A stretch of DNA of 64,000 bases from Coenobita brevimanus (Eukaryota > Arthropoda > Malacostraca > Decapoda > Coenobitidae), in NCBI GenBank assembly GCA_032717465.1, contig CM064632.1:27724314-27788313 (forward strand), read 5' to 3'. A program made the translations under genes and the position numbers. Shown piece after piece: positions 21,939 to 33,570 of the stretch. How positions within the stretch are numbered: the first letter of the stretch is position 1; the number at the start of each line of letters is the position of its first letter. Below the pieces are notes generated by a model that had not been told where the DNA came from, made no database searches, and saw only the letters and a program-made list of their open reading frames with translations.

Positions 21939-24900
21939 CTAAAGTCTAGATAAGCAATCTGCAATAACATTTTCTTTCCCCTTGACATGTTGTATGTCTA
22001 ATGAATACTCCTGAAGAAGTAGACTCCATCTTGTCAATCTCTGATTTTTATCTTTAAACTTACTAAGGAATTTCAGTGGGTTATGATCGGTATAAATGAC
22101 TATGGGGTCAAAACCAGAACACAAATAAAATGAAAAATGCTGTAAACCCAAAATCAAGGCCAAAAGCTCTTTCTCAATAGTTGAGTAGTTCTTTTGAGGT
22201 GGAGTGAACTTCTTACTGTAATAAGATACAGGGTGTTTAATACCCTGATCATCCTCTTGCAGCAAAACAGCCCCAGCTCCTGTATCACTTGCATCAACAG
22301 CCATCTTAAAAGGCTTAGCAAAATTTGGAGTAGCGAGCACTGGCTGACTTAATAGGATAGCTTTAAGTTTGCAGAAAGACGATTCACAGATATCGGTCCA
22401 GACAAATTTAACTCCCTTTTTCAGTAGGTCTGTAAGTGGTGATACAAGAATTGAAAAGTTAAGAACAAATCTCCTGTAATAACCTACCATTCCCAAAAAT
22501 CTTTGTAGCTCTTTCCTACTTTTAGGTCTGGGAAGATCACTTATAACCTGAACCTTAGCTCCTGGTGGTGCAACATGTCCATCACCAATTACATACCCAA
22601 GGTACTGAACTTTAGCTTGACCAAACTCACACTTTGATAAATTAGCTACAAGATTAGCATGAACCAAACGCTCAAGAAATTTACTAACATGGCATAGGTG
22701 ATCTTTCCAGTTGTCACTGAAGATTAATACATCATCAATATAAACAACACACCCTGCCAAACCCTCTGTTACAACATTCATGAGCTTCTGAAATGTGGCT
22801 GGTGCATTCTTCATACCATACAGCATTACAGAACATGCAAAAGTCTTTCCTAGTGTTACAAAACATGAGATCTCCCTAGAACGTTCAGTCATAGGTACTT
22901 GCCAGTATCCCTTTAACAAATCAAACATACTTATGTACCTAGCCTTTCCGATCTTGTCTATGCATTCTTCCACGCGAGGGAGAGGATAAGTGTCTGTTTT
23001 GATTATCTGATTAACACGTCTGTAGTCAATGCAAAGCCGCTGTGACCCACCTGGCTTAGGGACTAGTGTGACAGGAGAACTCCACTCGCTCTGACTGGGC
23101 TCAATCATCTTGTGGTCCAACAGGTAGCCAAGCTCCTTCTTGATGAGAGGAACTTTCACTGGGTTCACACGGTAAGGAGGCAGTTTAATTGGCTTTGCGT
23201 CTCCAACATCGACATCATGCATCAACACAGTGGTTCTTCCTGGAGTGGCACGGAACACTTGCGGGTACTCCTCCAGTAATGCCGAAAACTCCTGCCTTTC
23301 CTCGGGAGGTGGATGAGAAAGCTTAGTCTGGAGATCATTCATGATATCAGGATTCTTCCCCAAACTATCACTCAGGCTCATGCTGCATGGGAGAACTTCA
23401 CTTGCAGACTCGGGTTGAACAGCTACAATGCAGACTGGATTATTTTCGTCCCGCCTGTGATATAACTTTAGCATGTTCATGTGACAAAGTTGCTTATTCT
23501 TTCTACGATCTGGTGTGGCGATGACATAGTTGACATCACTGAGTTTCTTCTCCACGAAATAAGGACCACTAAACTTGGCTTGAAGAGGTTGCCCATGAAC
23601 TGGTAGCAGAATCAAAACCTGATCTCCTGGCTGAAAGTGGCGTAACCTGGACTTCTTATCATACCAAGTCTTCATCTTCTCCTGAGCAGCTCCTAAATTC
23701 TCTCTCGCCAGCTGTAAAGCAGTGGACAGCCATTCTTTGAACTTCATCTCATACTTCAGCAGGTTGACGTCATCTTCCTCCGACAGCCAGCATTCCTTGA
23801 GTAACTTAAGGGGTCCTCTTACTTCATAGCCAAACAGTAGTTCAAAAGGTGAGAAGCCCAGTGATTCATTTGGAGATTCTCTTGCAGCAAACACAACAAA
23901 TGGAAGACCTTTATCCCAGTCTTTCTGATGTTCCAAACAGTATTTCTTGAGCATCGATTTGAGTGTTTGATGATATCTCTCCAACGCTCCTTGGGTCTGG
24001 GGATGGTAAGCTGAAGACGTGATCTGGGTGATGCCCAACTCTTTCAGAGACTGCTTGAAAACATTTGACATGAAATTACTTCCCCGGTCAGACTGTACCT
24101 CCTTGGGCAGACCAAACTTTGTGAAGAATCCTAGCATTTCCTTAACCACGTTCTTTGCTGAGATATTTCTAAGTGGAATGGCTTCAGGATAACGAGTAGC
24201 CATATCAGTCAGGGTCAACACATAAGAAAATCCTGAAGAAGTCTTAGGAAGAGGGCCCACAATATCCACCAACACACGGGTGAAAGGCGCCTCAATAGGA
24301 GGAATGGGAACTAGAGGTGCAACCTTTTCGGTCTGATTACACTTCCCCACAACTTGACAGGTGTGAGAAGACTTACAATACCAGGAAACATCCCTGAAGA
24401 TACCTGGCCAGTAGAAGTGTTTCAAAATGCGTGCCACAGTCTTCCTCACTCCAAGGTGTCCTGCCAAACTGGAATCATGAGCCACTCTAATGATATCCTG
24501 CCTACAAACACGAGGGATGACAACTTGATGTACAACCTCCCATTCACAGTCGGCTGATGCTGTTGGGGGTCTCCACTTCCTCATAAGTACTCCTGACTTT
24601 ATATAATAACAAGTAGAAGCACCAGTTGACTCTTCCTCACTGCAAGCAGAGTTAGCTAGACCTTTCAACTCAGGGTCAGCAACCTGCAACTCAACCAACT
24701 CTTGACGAGACAAATTATCAACACTACGGGGTACTGCCTCATCTGGTGAGTGGTCCAAATTAGCAAGAAAAGTGTCAGCTAGTATAACATCATCATCATC
24801 ATTATCCTCTAAATCACCAGTAACTTTAGACTTAGCCCTAGTGACAGCACATGCAGGGAACACATCAGGGACTTCACAATCCTGGGTCGCAGCCACTGGC

Positions 24901-25409
24901 TCACTAGACAACTGAGGAGCTGAACACACTTGACTTCCACCAATATCATTTCCAAGTAAGAAAGTTACACCTGACATTGGGAGTGTCTCAACCAACCCAA
25001 CCATAACGGAACCATTAACAAAACCAGACTCTAAATTCACTCTGCACAGAGGGACAGAGAAGTAATTATTCCCTACACCTTGTAAGATTACAGTTTCATC
25101 AGAGGAATTAACATTAGAGCCTAGAACACTGGTCAGCATAAGGTATTGGCAAGCACCTGTATCACGATATATTTTAACTGATTTCCTGTCATTACTGTCC
25201 AGAGGACTGACAAAACCATCAGACAGGAAATTAGCACATGAACTCTTGAGAGTGTCACCCACGTTACTGCTCAAAAGAGGAGCTCCATCATGAGAATTTA
25301 AGTTACCCCTCAAAGCAGGTTCAGTTAACTCAGTTAAAGAATTCTGGGAACTCTCAAGAGTGGACACTAGACCAATTGACTGAATATTTAAAGACTCCTT
25401 TTTGTTCAC
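21939..25409 (-). CDS. pol: Pol polyprotein of copy A: protease, integrase, reverse transcriptase, RNase H
   Basis: 1156 open codons encoding the enzymes for reverse transcription and integration. In order: aspartic protease with DTGA at residues 83-86; integrase zinc-binding region with H311, H318 and C351; integrase core with D382, D441 and E477 (35 residues between the last two) and a downstream SGPYFVEKK module (614-622); RT with D830 (FDLLKGYW) and YIDD (890-893); RNase H with D1039, E1079, D1108 and D1151. Integrase before RT is the Gmr1 arrangement. Two oddities: the zinc-finger position 348 is Ser (SSHTC) where copy B keeps Cys (SCHTC), and the RT block reads VMLYGMKNAP where copy B has VMPYGIKNAP. 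There is no ATG at the start; the frame continues upstream into the zinc knuckle, so pol is probably made as Gag-Pol. Confidence 0.92.
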   Translation of the reverse strand: MNKKESLNIQSIGLVSTLESSQNSLTELTEPALRGNLNSHDGAPLLSSNVGDTLKSSCANFLSDGFVSPLDSNDRKSVKIYRDTGACQYLMLTSVLGSNVNSSDETVILQGVGNNYFSVPLCRVNLESGFVNGSVMVGLVETLPMSGVTFLLGNDIGGSQVCSAPQLSSEPVAATQDCEVPDVFPACAVTRAKSKVTGDLEDNDDDDVILADTFLANLDHSPDEAVPRSVDNLSRQELVELQVADPELKGLANSACSEEESTGASTCYYIKSGVLMRKWRPPTASADCEWEVVHQVVIPRVCRQDIIRVAHDSSLAGHLGVRKTVARILKHFYWPGIFRDVSWYCKSSHTCQVVGKCNQTEKVAPLVPIPPIEAPFTRVLVDIVGPLPKTSSGFSYVLTLTDMATRYPEAIPLRNISAKNVVKEMLGFFTKFGLPKEVQSDRGSNFMSNVFKQSLKELGITQITSSAYHPQTQGALERYHQTLKSMLKKYCLEHQKDWDKGLPFVVFAARESPNESLGFSPFELLFGYEVRGPLKLLKECWLSEEDDVNLLKYEMKFKEWLSTALQLARENLGAAQEKMKTWYDKKSRLRHFQPGDQVLILLPVHGQPLQAKFSGPYFVEKKLSDVNYVIATPDRRKNKQLCHMNMLKLYHRRDENNPVCIVAVQPESASEVLPCSMSLSDSLGKNPDIMNDLQTKLSHPPPEERQEFSALLEEYPQVFRATPGRTTVLMHDVDVGDAKPIKLPPYRVNPVKVPLIKKELGYLLDHKMIEPSQSEWSSPVTLVPKPGGSQRLCIDYRRVNQIIKTDTYPLPRVEECIDKIGKARYISMFDLLKGYWQVPMTERSREISCFVTLGKTFACSVMLYGMKNAPATFQKLMNVVTEGLAGCVVYIDDVLIFSDNWKDHLCHVSKFLERLVHANLVANLSKCEFGQAKVQYLGYVIGDGHVAPPGAKVQVISDLPRPKSRKELQRFLGMVGYYRRFVLNFSILVSPLTDLLKKGVKFVWTDICESSFCKLKAILLSQPVLATPNFAKPFKMAVDASDTGAGAVLLQEDDQGIKHPVSYYSKKFTPPQKNYSTIEKELLALILGLQHFSFYLCSGFDPIVIYTDHNPLKFLSKFKDKNQRLTRWSLLLQEYSLDIQHVKGKENVIADCLSRL

Positions 25410-26598
25410 ATCACGCTGTCTCCTGAAACATCTCTACGTAGTATGACCAAGCTTACTACAATAAGTACATTTACTTTTCTGAAATCTAGAGGTGAAGCTG
25501 GTATTTACTTCCTGAGAAACATCATCTTTATTCTCTTTCCTGTTACCTGTACTTTGAGTATAGGCAACGTACTTACTCTCAGCTTTCCCTTTTTTCTAGA
25601 ATATCTCTTGTGAGTGAGAACATATTCATCAGCTAAAACTGCAGCATCAGACAAATTATCTATTCTTTTCTCATCAAGACATAGGCTTACATCTTTACTA
25701 ATACACCTCTTGAAGTCCTCCAGCAAAATCATCTGCTTAAATTTACCAAAATCAGAATCCACATTCTTAGAATTTAACCACTGCTCTAACAGATCTTCAT
25801 TGATTTTTGCACTCAACATGGGATTGCTTATCTTGCTTGTAAGTTGTCCTAAATTTTACTCTATAAGCTTCAGGAACAAGCTCATAGGCCTTAAGAATCA
25901 AGCTCTTAACTACATCATAATTATCAGAATGATCCTGAGGCAAAGATGCATAAGTTACTTGAGCTTTACCGGTGAGAACAGTTTGAAAGAGTACTGGCCA
26001 ATACTTTTTGGGCCAATTAAAACCTGTAGCTACCCTCTCAAACAACTGAAAATACTTTGTTAAATCATATTCATTAAAAGGAGGGACAAGTTTAACATTT
26101 TTAGCCACATCAAAATCATCAGAGCTAGATGATCCAGTTCCACCTTGTTTCATGCGATACTCATGGTCTGCCTGAATCCTGGCAAGTTCAATTTGTGCCT
26201 GAGCCTGTATCTGTGCCTCCTGAATCCGAGCCTGAGATTCAGCCTCCTTTAGCATTTGCTTGAAATTCAGCCTCCTTAACACAAGCCTCCTTAGCCTGAG
26301 ACTCAGCCACCTTAGCACGTGCTTGAAATTCAGCTTCCTTCACACGAGCCTCCTGCAGGGCTAGCTGTAACTTAGCTATTTCAATCTGCGTTTGCTCATT
26401 TGGAGGAGTTACATTAAACAAGTTTTCATTAATCATGTCAACAATTTGATCTTTAGAATGATGAGAGGGAACTGCAATTCCCAATTGTTGAGCAAGAAGC
26501 TTAAGTTCATTCTTTGTTCTGTTTTCTACATCCAACACTGTTTGCACATTTGACAAAAAATCTTTGGCTTCATGAAGTGTAGTAATAGTAGACATCAT
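25410..26598 (-). pseudogene. gag: Broken gag of copy A
   Basis: This corresponds to the Gag of copy B but is split into at least three frames: roughly 26598-26239, 26318-25797 and 25819-25505. The CCHC knuckle (CTYCSKLGHTT, then a TAG at about 25436-25438, then RCF) carries an in-frame stop. Intact, it would give the capsid and nucleocapsid that package the RNA. The SCAN-like segment and the Gln/Ala/Glu-rich coiled-coil segment are still recognisable. The reading frame of the knuckle continues directly into pol. Confidence 0.85.
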
Positions 26599-26679
26599 GA
26601 ATAAATCACAGTCACAAAATATCAAGCAATATCCTTATGATAATATCCTGAATATCCTGATATGAGGTCGCCAAATTTA

Positions 26680-27429
26680 TGTTACGGAACAGAGAAAACT
26701 GTCCCGCAAAGTTCCAGGTTCAAAACAAAAGAGTTAGATAAAAGTACAAGTTAAAGTTTAGTGCACAAACTAACAACAAAACATTCAGGACTCATAAGGA
26801 TAATGTAATGGCAAAAACAGGTTAAATATATGGTTAACTGCAATAGCCTCTATTAACACGAAATTAGCAAGAGTAAATTTATCTAAGTCAGCCCTGATAA
26901 AATGAGAAAGCAGGATAATACTCAGTGAATGCAAGATATATTATTACAGATACAAAATATTATCAAAAATGACTGACAATAAGAACCTTACATGAATTAC
27001 AAAAAACGTTACTAGGCCTAAGAATTAACACCTTATGCTATACAGTACAAGAAAAAATGCAATAACACTTATACTCAAATTACACAGCTGCTAAATGGTT
27101 GGAGACTTCCTGAGCACTCACAATAATAACTGTACAGGGGAGGACAGAGATGTGAACAAAATGAGGAGTAGATCTAAGTGGCCATAATGTAAAGACTGAG
27201 CTCATTATATAGGGGCCGGCAGAGCTTGATACAACTTGTAAGAAGGACGCGCAAATGAAGCCATGGGGACAAAGAGCTGACAATCCTACTCTGAACAACA
27301 GAAAGGACTACTTACTCTACTATAACGGTAGAAGGGGGGAACTGAGGCAGAACACGCTCGTGATCAAACATGCAGCATACTGTACGTTAAAATTACACAA
27401 AGGATGATGAAATCATAGGCTATGTAACA
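26680..27429 (-). repeat. 5' LTR of copy A
   Basis: 750 bp. On the minus strand it holds a TATATAATGAG promoter-like box and an ATTAAA polyadenylation-like signal further on. Just inside it, TTTGGCGACCTCATATCAGG (about 26660-26677) is the candidate primer-binding site; the cognate tRNA was not identified. Confidence 0.9.
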
Positions 27430-27584
27430 GGCCTGTAGGTACGTCTTATTTACCCCCGTATTTTTAAGACTTAAAGTTTTTCATTGTTACATGTATTGTT
27501 GTGTGTTCTTGCTACAGAGGTCCACATTTCAGCTCAGGAGAAACCGTAGGAGTGCGGATGTTAGTGAAGGTTGTATCTAGCATC

Positions 27585-28155
27585 ACCGGTTCTTACAGCA
27601 TCAGTTCTAACACCACCAGTTCTAACATCACCGGTTCTAGCATCACCTGTTCTAGCATCACCGGTTCTAACATAACCTGCTCTAACACCACCAGTTCAGT
27701 TCTAACATCACACCTTCTAACACCACCAGTTCTAACATCACCGGTTCCAACCACCAGTCCTAACATCACCCGTTCAAACACCACTAGTACTAATACCACC
27801 AGTTCTAACATCACCAGTTCTAACACCACCAGTTTAAACACCACAAGTTTGAACACCACTAATTCTAATACCACCAGTTCTAACACCGTCAGTTCTTACA
27901 CCACTAATTCTAATACCACCAGTTGTAACACCATCGGTTCTAACACCACAAGTTCTAACACCACTAATTCTCATACTAACACCACCATTTCTAATATCAC
28001 CGGTTCTAACACCACCAGTTCTGACACCACTAATTCTAATACTAACACCACCATTTCTAATATCACCGGTTCTAACACCACCAGTTCTAACACCACCAGT
28101 TCTAACACCACCATTTCTAATATCACTGGTTCTAACACCACCAGTTCTTACATTC
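27585..28155 (+). repeat. 15-bp minisatellite (TTCTAACACCACCAG)
   Basis: About 35 variants of TTCTAACACCACCAG or TTCTAACATCACCGG in a row. Because the period is a multiple of three, long Ser/Thr/Asn frames appear on one strand and Val/Leu/Arg/Gly frames on the other. Neither is supported as a gene. Confidence 0.85.
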
Positions 28156-28159
28156 TTTT

Positions 28160-29615
28160 TCTTTTGCCGTCTCATTTTGTTATGGAATTGGCTCTGGTAT
28201 TTATCTACACTTCCTCCTTGTTTTTCCAATGGCCCTGCCTTACTAGGTAACTCTTTCATTAGCTCACTGAAACGAAGAACATCTTTTTATATATTATTCC
28301 TGCCATCTGTTGAGGATTTTAGAAAGACTAAAATATTTTTCGAGTGGATGAGTTAGCACGAGACATTTATCAAGTTTAATAATTCGTTTAGATAGATCGG
28401 AAATTAAGTATACGTTATTGGAATGGGGTTAATTAAGGCTGTATTTAAGTTTACCTGTTGGAAAGTCTGTCTCATTTTCGTTCACCCTCTCATGGAAATT
28501 ATTGGAGAGTCTGTTTCCTCTCCGTCCTCGTCCCCTTCCCCTCCTCGCCCCCTTCCCCTCCTCGCCCCCTTCCCCTCCTCGCCCCCTTCCCCTCCTCGCC
28601 CCCTCTCCCCCCTTCTCTCTCCTCGTCCCCTTTCCCTCCTCGTCCTCTCTCCCTTCTCTTCCCTTAATTGGCGCCTGCGTTACTCTCTCTTGCGTTACCT
28701 GCCTATGTGGACGGCTGTTGTCATTGGGTTTACGGTGTATTTTTCTACTGGGTATTAATGGTTCTATTAGCTCCGTCATCTCACGCCTTTAAGACCTGTA
28801 GTTTCGTTGGTGAAGAAAGCTCACTAACACCATTTCATGAGCGATTTATTTAGCTTTTTATATATTACTGCCCTATTCTGTGTTACGTAAATCTTTCAAA
28901 CATCGTCAAACTCTGCATAAATAACGTGCAAAAGGATTTTAACCAGCCTATCCAAAAACAAAGGAAAAGGTGCTTGGAAGCCTCCTTACGTGACTAAAAT
29001 GCGAACCTAGGTTTACGGGGCGAGAATATTAACACCTTCACAACGAGGACGCAATTTTATTTTAATTTTTAACACTACGAGGCCATTTTATATAGGCTGC
29101 CTTAGAAGAGAAGCCTAGTACTAAAGGACAAAATGAAGGCCGTATCTCGCACTGTTGTTTTTTATTTTTTATGGAAGAACTTACGGACTCCTGGCCTTTG
29201 GTTCCTTCTTCCTTGCATAAAAAAAAAAGTGAATTTGAAATGTTTGTCGTAAGTTAAACAAAACATCCTTTAAAAAAGCCAGATAACTGTAGAAAATACG
29301 TCATCATTGTGAAACGACTGATTCTGATAATATTTAAATGATTTTGTTGACACTGTTGGTAGGGAAGTTCTAATATTCTGTTGAAGCCATTGCCAGAGAG
29401 TTTTATTAAGCTGTGTTAGTGGAAGCCATGCTATTCTTATTTTTCACTATATGGCTATTAATGCTCATGTTCTCAGTACGAATATTAACCCTTTCACCTT
29501 CTGCGGACGCATAATGCTTTTCGGTTGAGGGATATTCTGGAAGTTAAAAGACTAAAAACTATTTCGAACAGGCTGGTAGGCGACGATGGCCAGCTCTAAG
29601 CGGACCTAGCTTTGT
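28160..29615. other. Non-coding interval with a CCTCCTCGCCCCCTTCC tandem repeat
   Basis: A 17-bp GC-rich repeat of about six units lies at 28535-28650. A family-2 dispersed repeat lies at 28803-28985. The rest is unclassified AT-rich sequence with no gene seen. Confidence 0.6.
28803..28985 (+). repeat. Dispersed repeat family 2 copy
   Basis: This shares the order CTCACTAACACC, GAGCGATTTATTTAGC, TGTTACGTAAATC, AACGTGCAAAAGGA and AAGGAAAAGGTGCTTGG with the copies at 52060-52255 and 54463-54612. Confidence 0.5.
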
Positions 29616-29619
29616 AAGC

Positions 29620-30265
29620 GACTGGAAGTGAGTTTCGATACTTAAAGTCATTTCTATATTGAGATACTCCAGTGCAACATTCCACCCAAGAATCATGGCC
29701 ATGGCATAATAGTCTTTGGAGCCTTAGCATTTTGCGCGAGCAAGGTAGTAATCTTAGCGTTTCTCATATTTTTTGCACTTGATGACGTTTGACATCTGAC
29801 CTGGCAGATATAGGTCATGCATGTACGAAGCTCACGTGTAGTAGCTACTCATTAACGTCTATAAGCATGCAAAGTTTCATTCGATTCCATCCAGCCACTG
29901 TGGAGCTAGGGAACTTGAAATTTGCAGAATGACCCACCAGAGGTACAACTTCTAGTTGGCGCTGCCAGTGACTGGAAGTGAGTTTCGACACGAAATGTCG
30001 TTTTTGTATGGAGGTACTCTAGTGCAACATTCCACTCAGTAATCATGGTTCGGGCTTAATAATTTTTGGAGCCTTAGCATTTCGTGGGAGCATTGTTGTG
30101 ATTTTAGCAATTTTCACCATTATCGCATTTGATGACCTTTGACCCCTGACCTGCCCAATGTAGCACACAGGTGTACCATAGGAAGTTGTAGTACTAGTCA
30201 ATGTCTATTAGCATGCAAAGTTTTATTCAATTCCATTGAGCCGCTGGGGAACTAGGGTAGCATTT
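29620..30265 (+). repeat. Tandem duplication of about 350-bp units containing a TGACCT array
   Basis: Units begin GACTGGAAGTGAGTTTCGA at 29620 and 29970, a period of about 350 bp. They share GTGCAACATTCCAC, GGAGCCTTAGCATTT and AGCATGCAAAGTTT blocks. Unit 2 contains TGACCTTTGACCCCTGACCT (30133-30152), three TGACC(T/C)-type half-sites in a row; unit 1 has a decayed version at 29784-29803. Confidence 0.8.
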
Positions 30266-30269
30266 TTGA

Positions 30270-30331
30270 AAACAGGTACTGGTTGCTAAGGTCACTGAAG
30301 CCAATCTTCACAGGGTTGCCACTCGAAAACC

Positions 30332-30362
<31 letters not shown>

Positions 30363-31690
30363 TAGATGGCACACTTCTGATAGGGAATGACCGCAAGATT
30401 ATGCCTTAGGAAGTATGAGCTTTTTATGCCCATTGGTAATGCTTCTACAGCCCAAAACGTGAAAAGTATAGAAAAAATCAATTCTTCGGCCGTTGCTAGG
30501 CAACGAGTAGTTGCCTAGCAACCAAAACCTTGCAGACGCAACTAGGTCATAGGCTGGTCATTGTTTCCGAGTTTGGTCGGAATGGGTTAATTATGAAGGG
30601 TAGAAGTGCCTGCCAAAATTAGACAAGAACAACCAAAAGAAATTAAATCAAGCAAGAAAATGCGACTAACAATAAGGGCAGCATGAGTTGGTCAATTAAA
30701 AGTGTGCATAGGCTGGAGGCTAGAGCGGTTAAACGAGAATAAGAATACCTTTCGAATTTGTGCTGCCAAACTTATATGAGTTTGGTTTATATATGTAGGG
30801 TGGCCCATAGATAACAATACAGACTGAGCAAGACAGTTCCAAAATTAACCCTTTGCTAACATGAAGGAGTGAGATTATCGGTTAACCCTTACATTTGAGA
30901 GTTGGACAGAAAAATGGTGAGACTGTGTTGCCAGACAGCCACTACGCACTTGCTGTACTAGAGGGATGCAGTATACAGTTCAGGAGAGATTACCCATTGA
31001 AATAACGTTAGTAGAGGGATAAAGATGCAGCACTACGGTTGAATGAGTGAGGAAAGGACCCAGTAAGGGATGAGAGTTAATGAGAAAAAAGTTTTTTATT
31101 TTTTATTTTTTTTTAGAAGAATGGCATCTGATGATCCTTCCCCCCCCCCCACCAACACACACATACACACACGAGATACCGGTATATTTCACACAGAGGT
31201 AAAAAGATCTTAGTACAAACTAAACATGTGTTCCGGGATAAAGAAAATCACAGTTGCCCTTGCACACCCAGTATCATAGAAGCACATTTTGCAGTGAGGT
31301 AATAAGATCTTTTCCTGATAGGTCTTGATGGAAAGAAATCTCAAAAACGGTGTGATGACTGCGGACTGGGTAGTGTGTTACTAAATATTAAGAGGCTACT
31401 GTGAAAGATTTCAACGGGGTAAAAGCTGTAAGAATCGTGTTTTTGGTGCATGATAATCTGCTAGGTTTCCATTACCCCTTGTCAGAAATATTGATAGCGT
31501 AAGTCAGAAAGCTTGTGTGCTGCAGATGCATTTTGCGGTTCAGGTACCTGCAGTGAAGGGTGGAGTCATCAGTAAATGAGTGGACAGGACTGCAGTGTGT
31601 AGATTAAGAAGGGGTGAAATATTCAAAACATAATAAAGTCTAGGAATTCTAATACCCCACGCTCATGAAATCGGTCTCAGTATTGTTATT
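30270..31690. other. Non-coding interval
   Basis: A GA run at about 30330-30357, then a short inverted GTTGCTAGGCAAC / GTTGCCTAGCAAC pair at 30494-30522. The remainder is unclassified, with a C run near 31140. No gene is seen. Confidence 0.55.
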
Positions 31691-31691
31691 A

Positions 31692-31985
31692 TTATTTTTT
31701 TTTTATGTCAGACTCTGGGCAACGACTACACAGCCCGTTCCCTGAAGAACATGTCCTCCTATGTACTGCGTACCTCCACATTCTCTCAAAGAAAAAGGCT
31801 TAGACTAGCTTTGTAGACAGTACGAGGGTAACCAAATCTGGTATATATAGTTCTCTTCTTCACTGAACTACTGTACGATACGCAGCCATCAGATTTACAA
31901 TCCGATCCCTGTTCAGTTATAGGCTAAAGGAATTATGGCCGGCCCGGGAATCGAACTCAAGTAATTCCTTTAGTACGGTGACGTC
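31692..31985 (-). mobile_element. tRNA-headed SINE, diverged relative of family 1
   Basis: On the minus strand a B-box-like GAGTTCGATTCCC (about 31945-31957) is followed by a body and a 3' end TTGCCCAGAGTCTGACAT, then an A-rich tail. The 3' end matches family 1 (12178-12510 and 49681-50022). The A box is not clear. Confidence 0.5.
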
Positions 31986-32013
31986 ACTAAAATTATTCGC
32001 CCCCCCCCCGAAT

Positions 32014-32060
<47 letters not shown>

Positions 32061-33566
32061 GGTGTACTTCAGGACATAAAGCAGTTTTGTGAGGACAACG
32101 AAAACTAATCATTTTTGGATGTTGCAAAATGAAGCAGTATTAATGTTACAGAAATTAAGTAGCTAATTATTAGGTAATACAAAAAATAACCATTTTTATT
32201 GTATTACATAAATGAAGCTGTTACGAATGTTGCCAAATTGTCTGTATAAACAGCAAAACATAAAGCAGATTTGCGCAACAGAACTCAAGCTCACGAGTGT
32301 ATTGCAAAAATGAAGCCATTTTCTTTTCAGTTGTAAAAGTTTTGGGTGTATTGCAACTATGAAGCTGTATTGAGTTTATTCCTCTACTGAAGCGTTGACA
32401 GTGTATTGGAAATAGAAAAAAATTGGGGGTTTGTCTAAATAGTGAAGGAGTTTTACAGTGTTGTAAAAATGGGCCAGTTTTGTCCTAAAGAAATGCAGTT
32501 TTCTGAAGTACTGAAATAGGGAGCTCTGAATGTAGTGTAGTGATGGATTGCATTAGTATTTGATATGCCACCAAAAATGGTAAATCGCTGTTTGAATCCA
32601 TTGTTTGTAAACACATACGTATGTCTTTATCTATCTATCTGTCTGTGTGTCTGTCTAGATATTGTGTATTAAAAAAGAACCAATTTTGATTGTACTGGAA
32701 GAATAAGCCACTTTTGGGAGCACTCCAGGAATGAAGTATTTTTGATGATGCAAACATAAAGGTTTTAGTACCGGGTATATTAATGAAGCAGTTTGTTTTT
32801 ACCAAAAATAAAACTTTTTTAATACACTGGTTAGGGAATATTAAAAAAAAAAAAAATACACGCATAAAATTTGGATGGCCATGGAGTTGCAAAATCGACT
32901 CTGGCTGGTTTTACCCAAGAGATTCCTTTGCTTCCACTAGTGGTGCTGTGTGGCTGTGGTGGTGGTTTTTGGTGATGATGGTGGCGGTAGTAGTAATAAT
33001 AGTATTGGTGATGATGGTGATCTAGTCTATATGGTGACAATAATGTTGTTGATATTGGTGGTGGTGATGGTAATGGCGATAGTGTTGGTGGTAGTGAAAC
33101 TCTTGGTGGTGGTGGTAGTGTTAGTGGTGGTGGTATGTTGTTGGTAGTGATGGTAGTGATAGTGGTGGTTATGGTTATGGTGGCGATAGTGTTGGTAGTG
33201 GTGATGGTGGTGGGGTCCGTGGGGAGACTTTAGTCAATAAGGTGAATACAGGTGGACCTGAGAGCCTCATTTTCCTTTATGCTGTTTCGTGGCGTTTCAT
33301 ACAGTTTCAGTCAGACCGGCCATCTCAGCTGCTTCACTCTTGCTGTCTGCCTATCTGTCTGTCAATTTTTTTTTTCGGTTATGTGTCTGATTATATGTCT
33401 GTCGGTGTATTTTATTCATTTTACCTGCGGTACGTATACTAGGATCTGTTGTCTTCCAGCCTGGTACGATCGTTTCACTCAGTCTCTCCGGTCCTCCAAG
33501 CTGCAGCATTTTTGTTGTCTTCCTGTCTGCTAGTCTATGTACAGTTATATGTCTTCCTGCATACAT

Positions 33567-33570
<4 letters not shown>
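31986..33570. other. Non-coding interval with GA run and GGT/GAT-rich tract
   Basis: A GA run lies at about 32019-32056. Several AATGAAGC words recur between 32110 and 32780. At 32945-33225 the sequence is an irregular GGTGGT/GATGGT tract. The Val-rich frames there are artefacts. No gene is seen. Confidence 0.6.

Larger units (their letters stand above)
21128..27429 (-). mobile_element. Gmr1-like Ty3/gypsy LTR retrotransposon, copy A (6302 bp)
   Basis: A complete element on the minus strand: 5' LTR 26680-27429, gag remnant, pol, 3' LTR 21128-21877. It is flanked by a 4-bp target duplication, GGCC (21124-21127 and 27430-27433). The two LTRs differ at only about ten positions by eye over 750 bp, so the insertion is young. 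Domain order is Gag - protease - integrase - RT - RNase H; integrase lies 5' of RT, unlike standard Ty3/gypsy elements. No env frame lies between RNase H and the 3' LTR. Pol is fully open, but gag is broken by several frameshifts and a stop inside the zinc knuckle. Confidence 0.93.

Noticed and set aside
27501..28250. 249-codon Ser/Thr/Asn-rich open frame, mucin-like in appearance
   Set aside because: It is produced by a 15-bp tandem repeat whose period is a multiple of three; both strands are open and there is no splice or start context.
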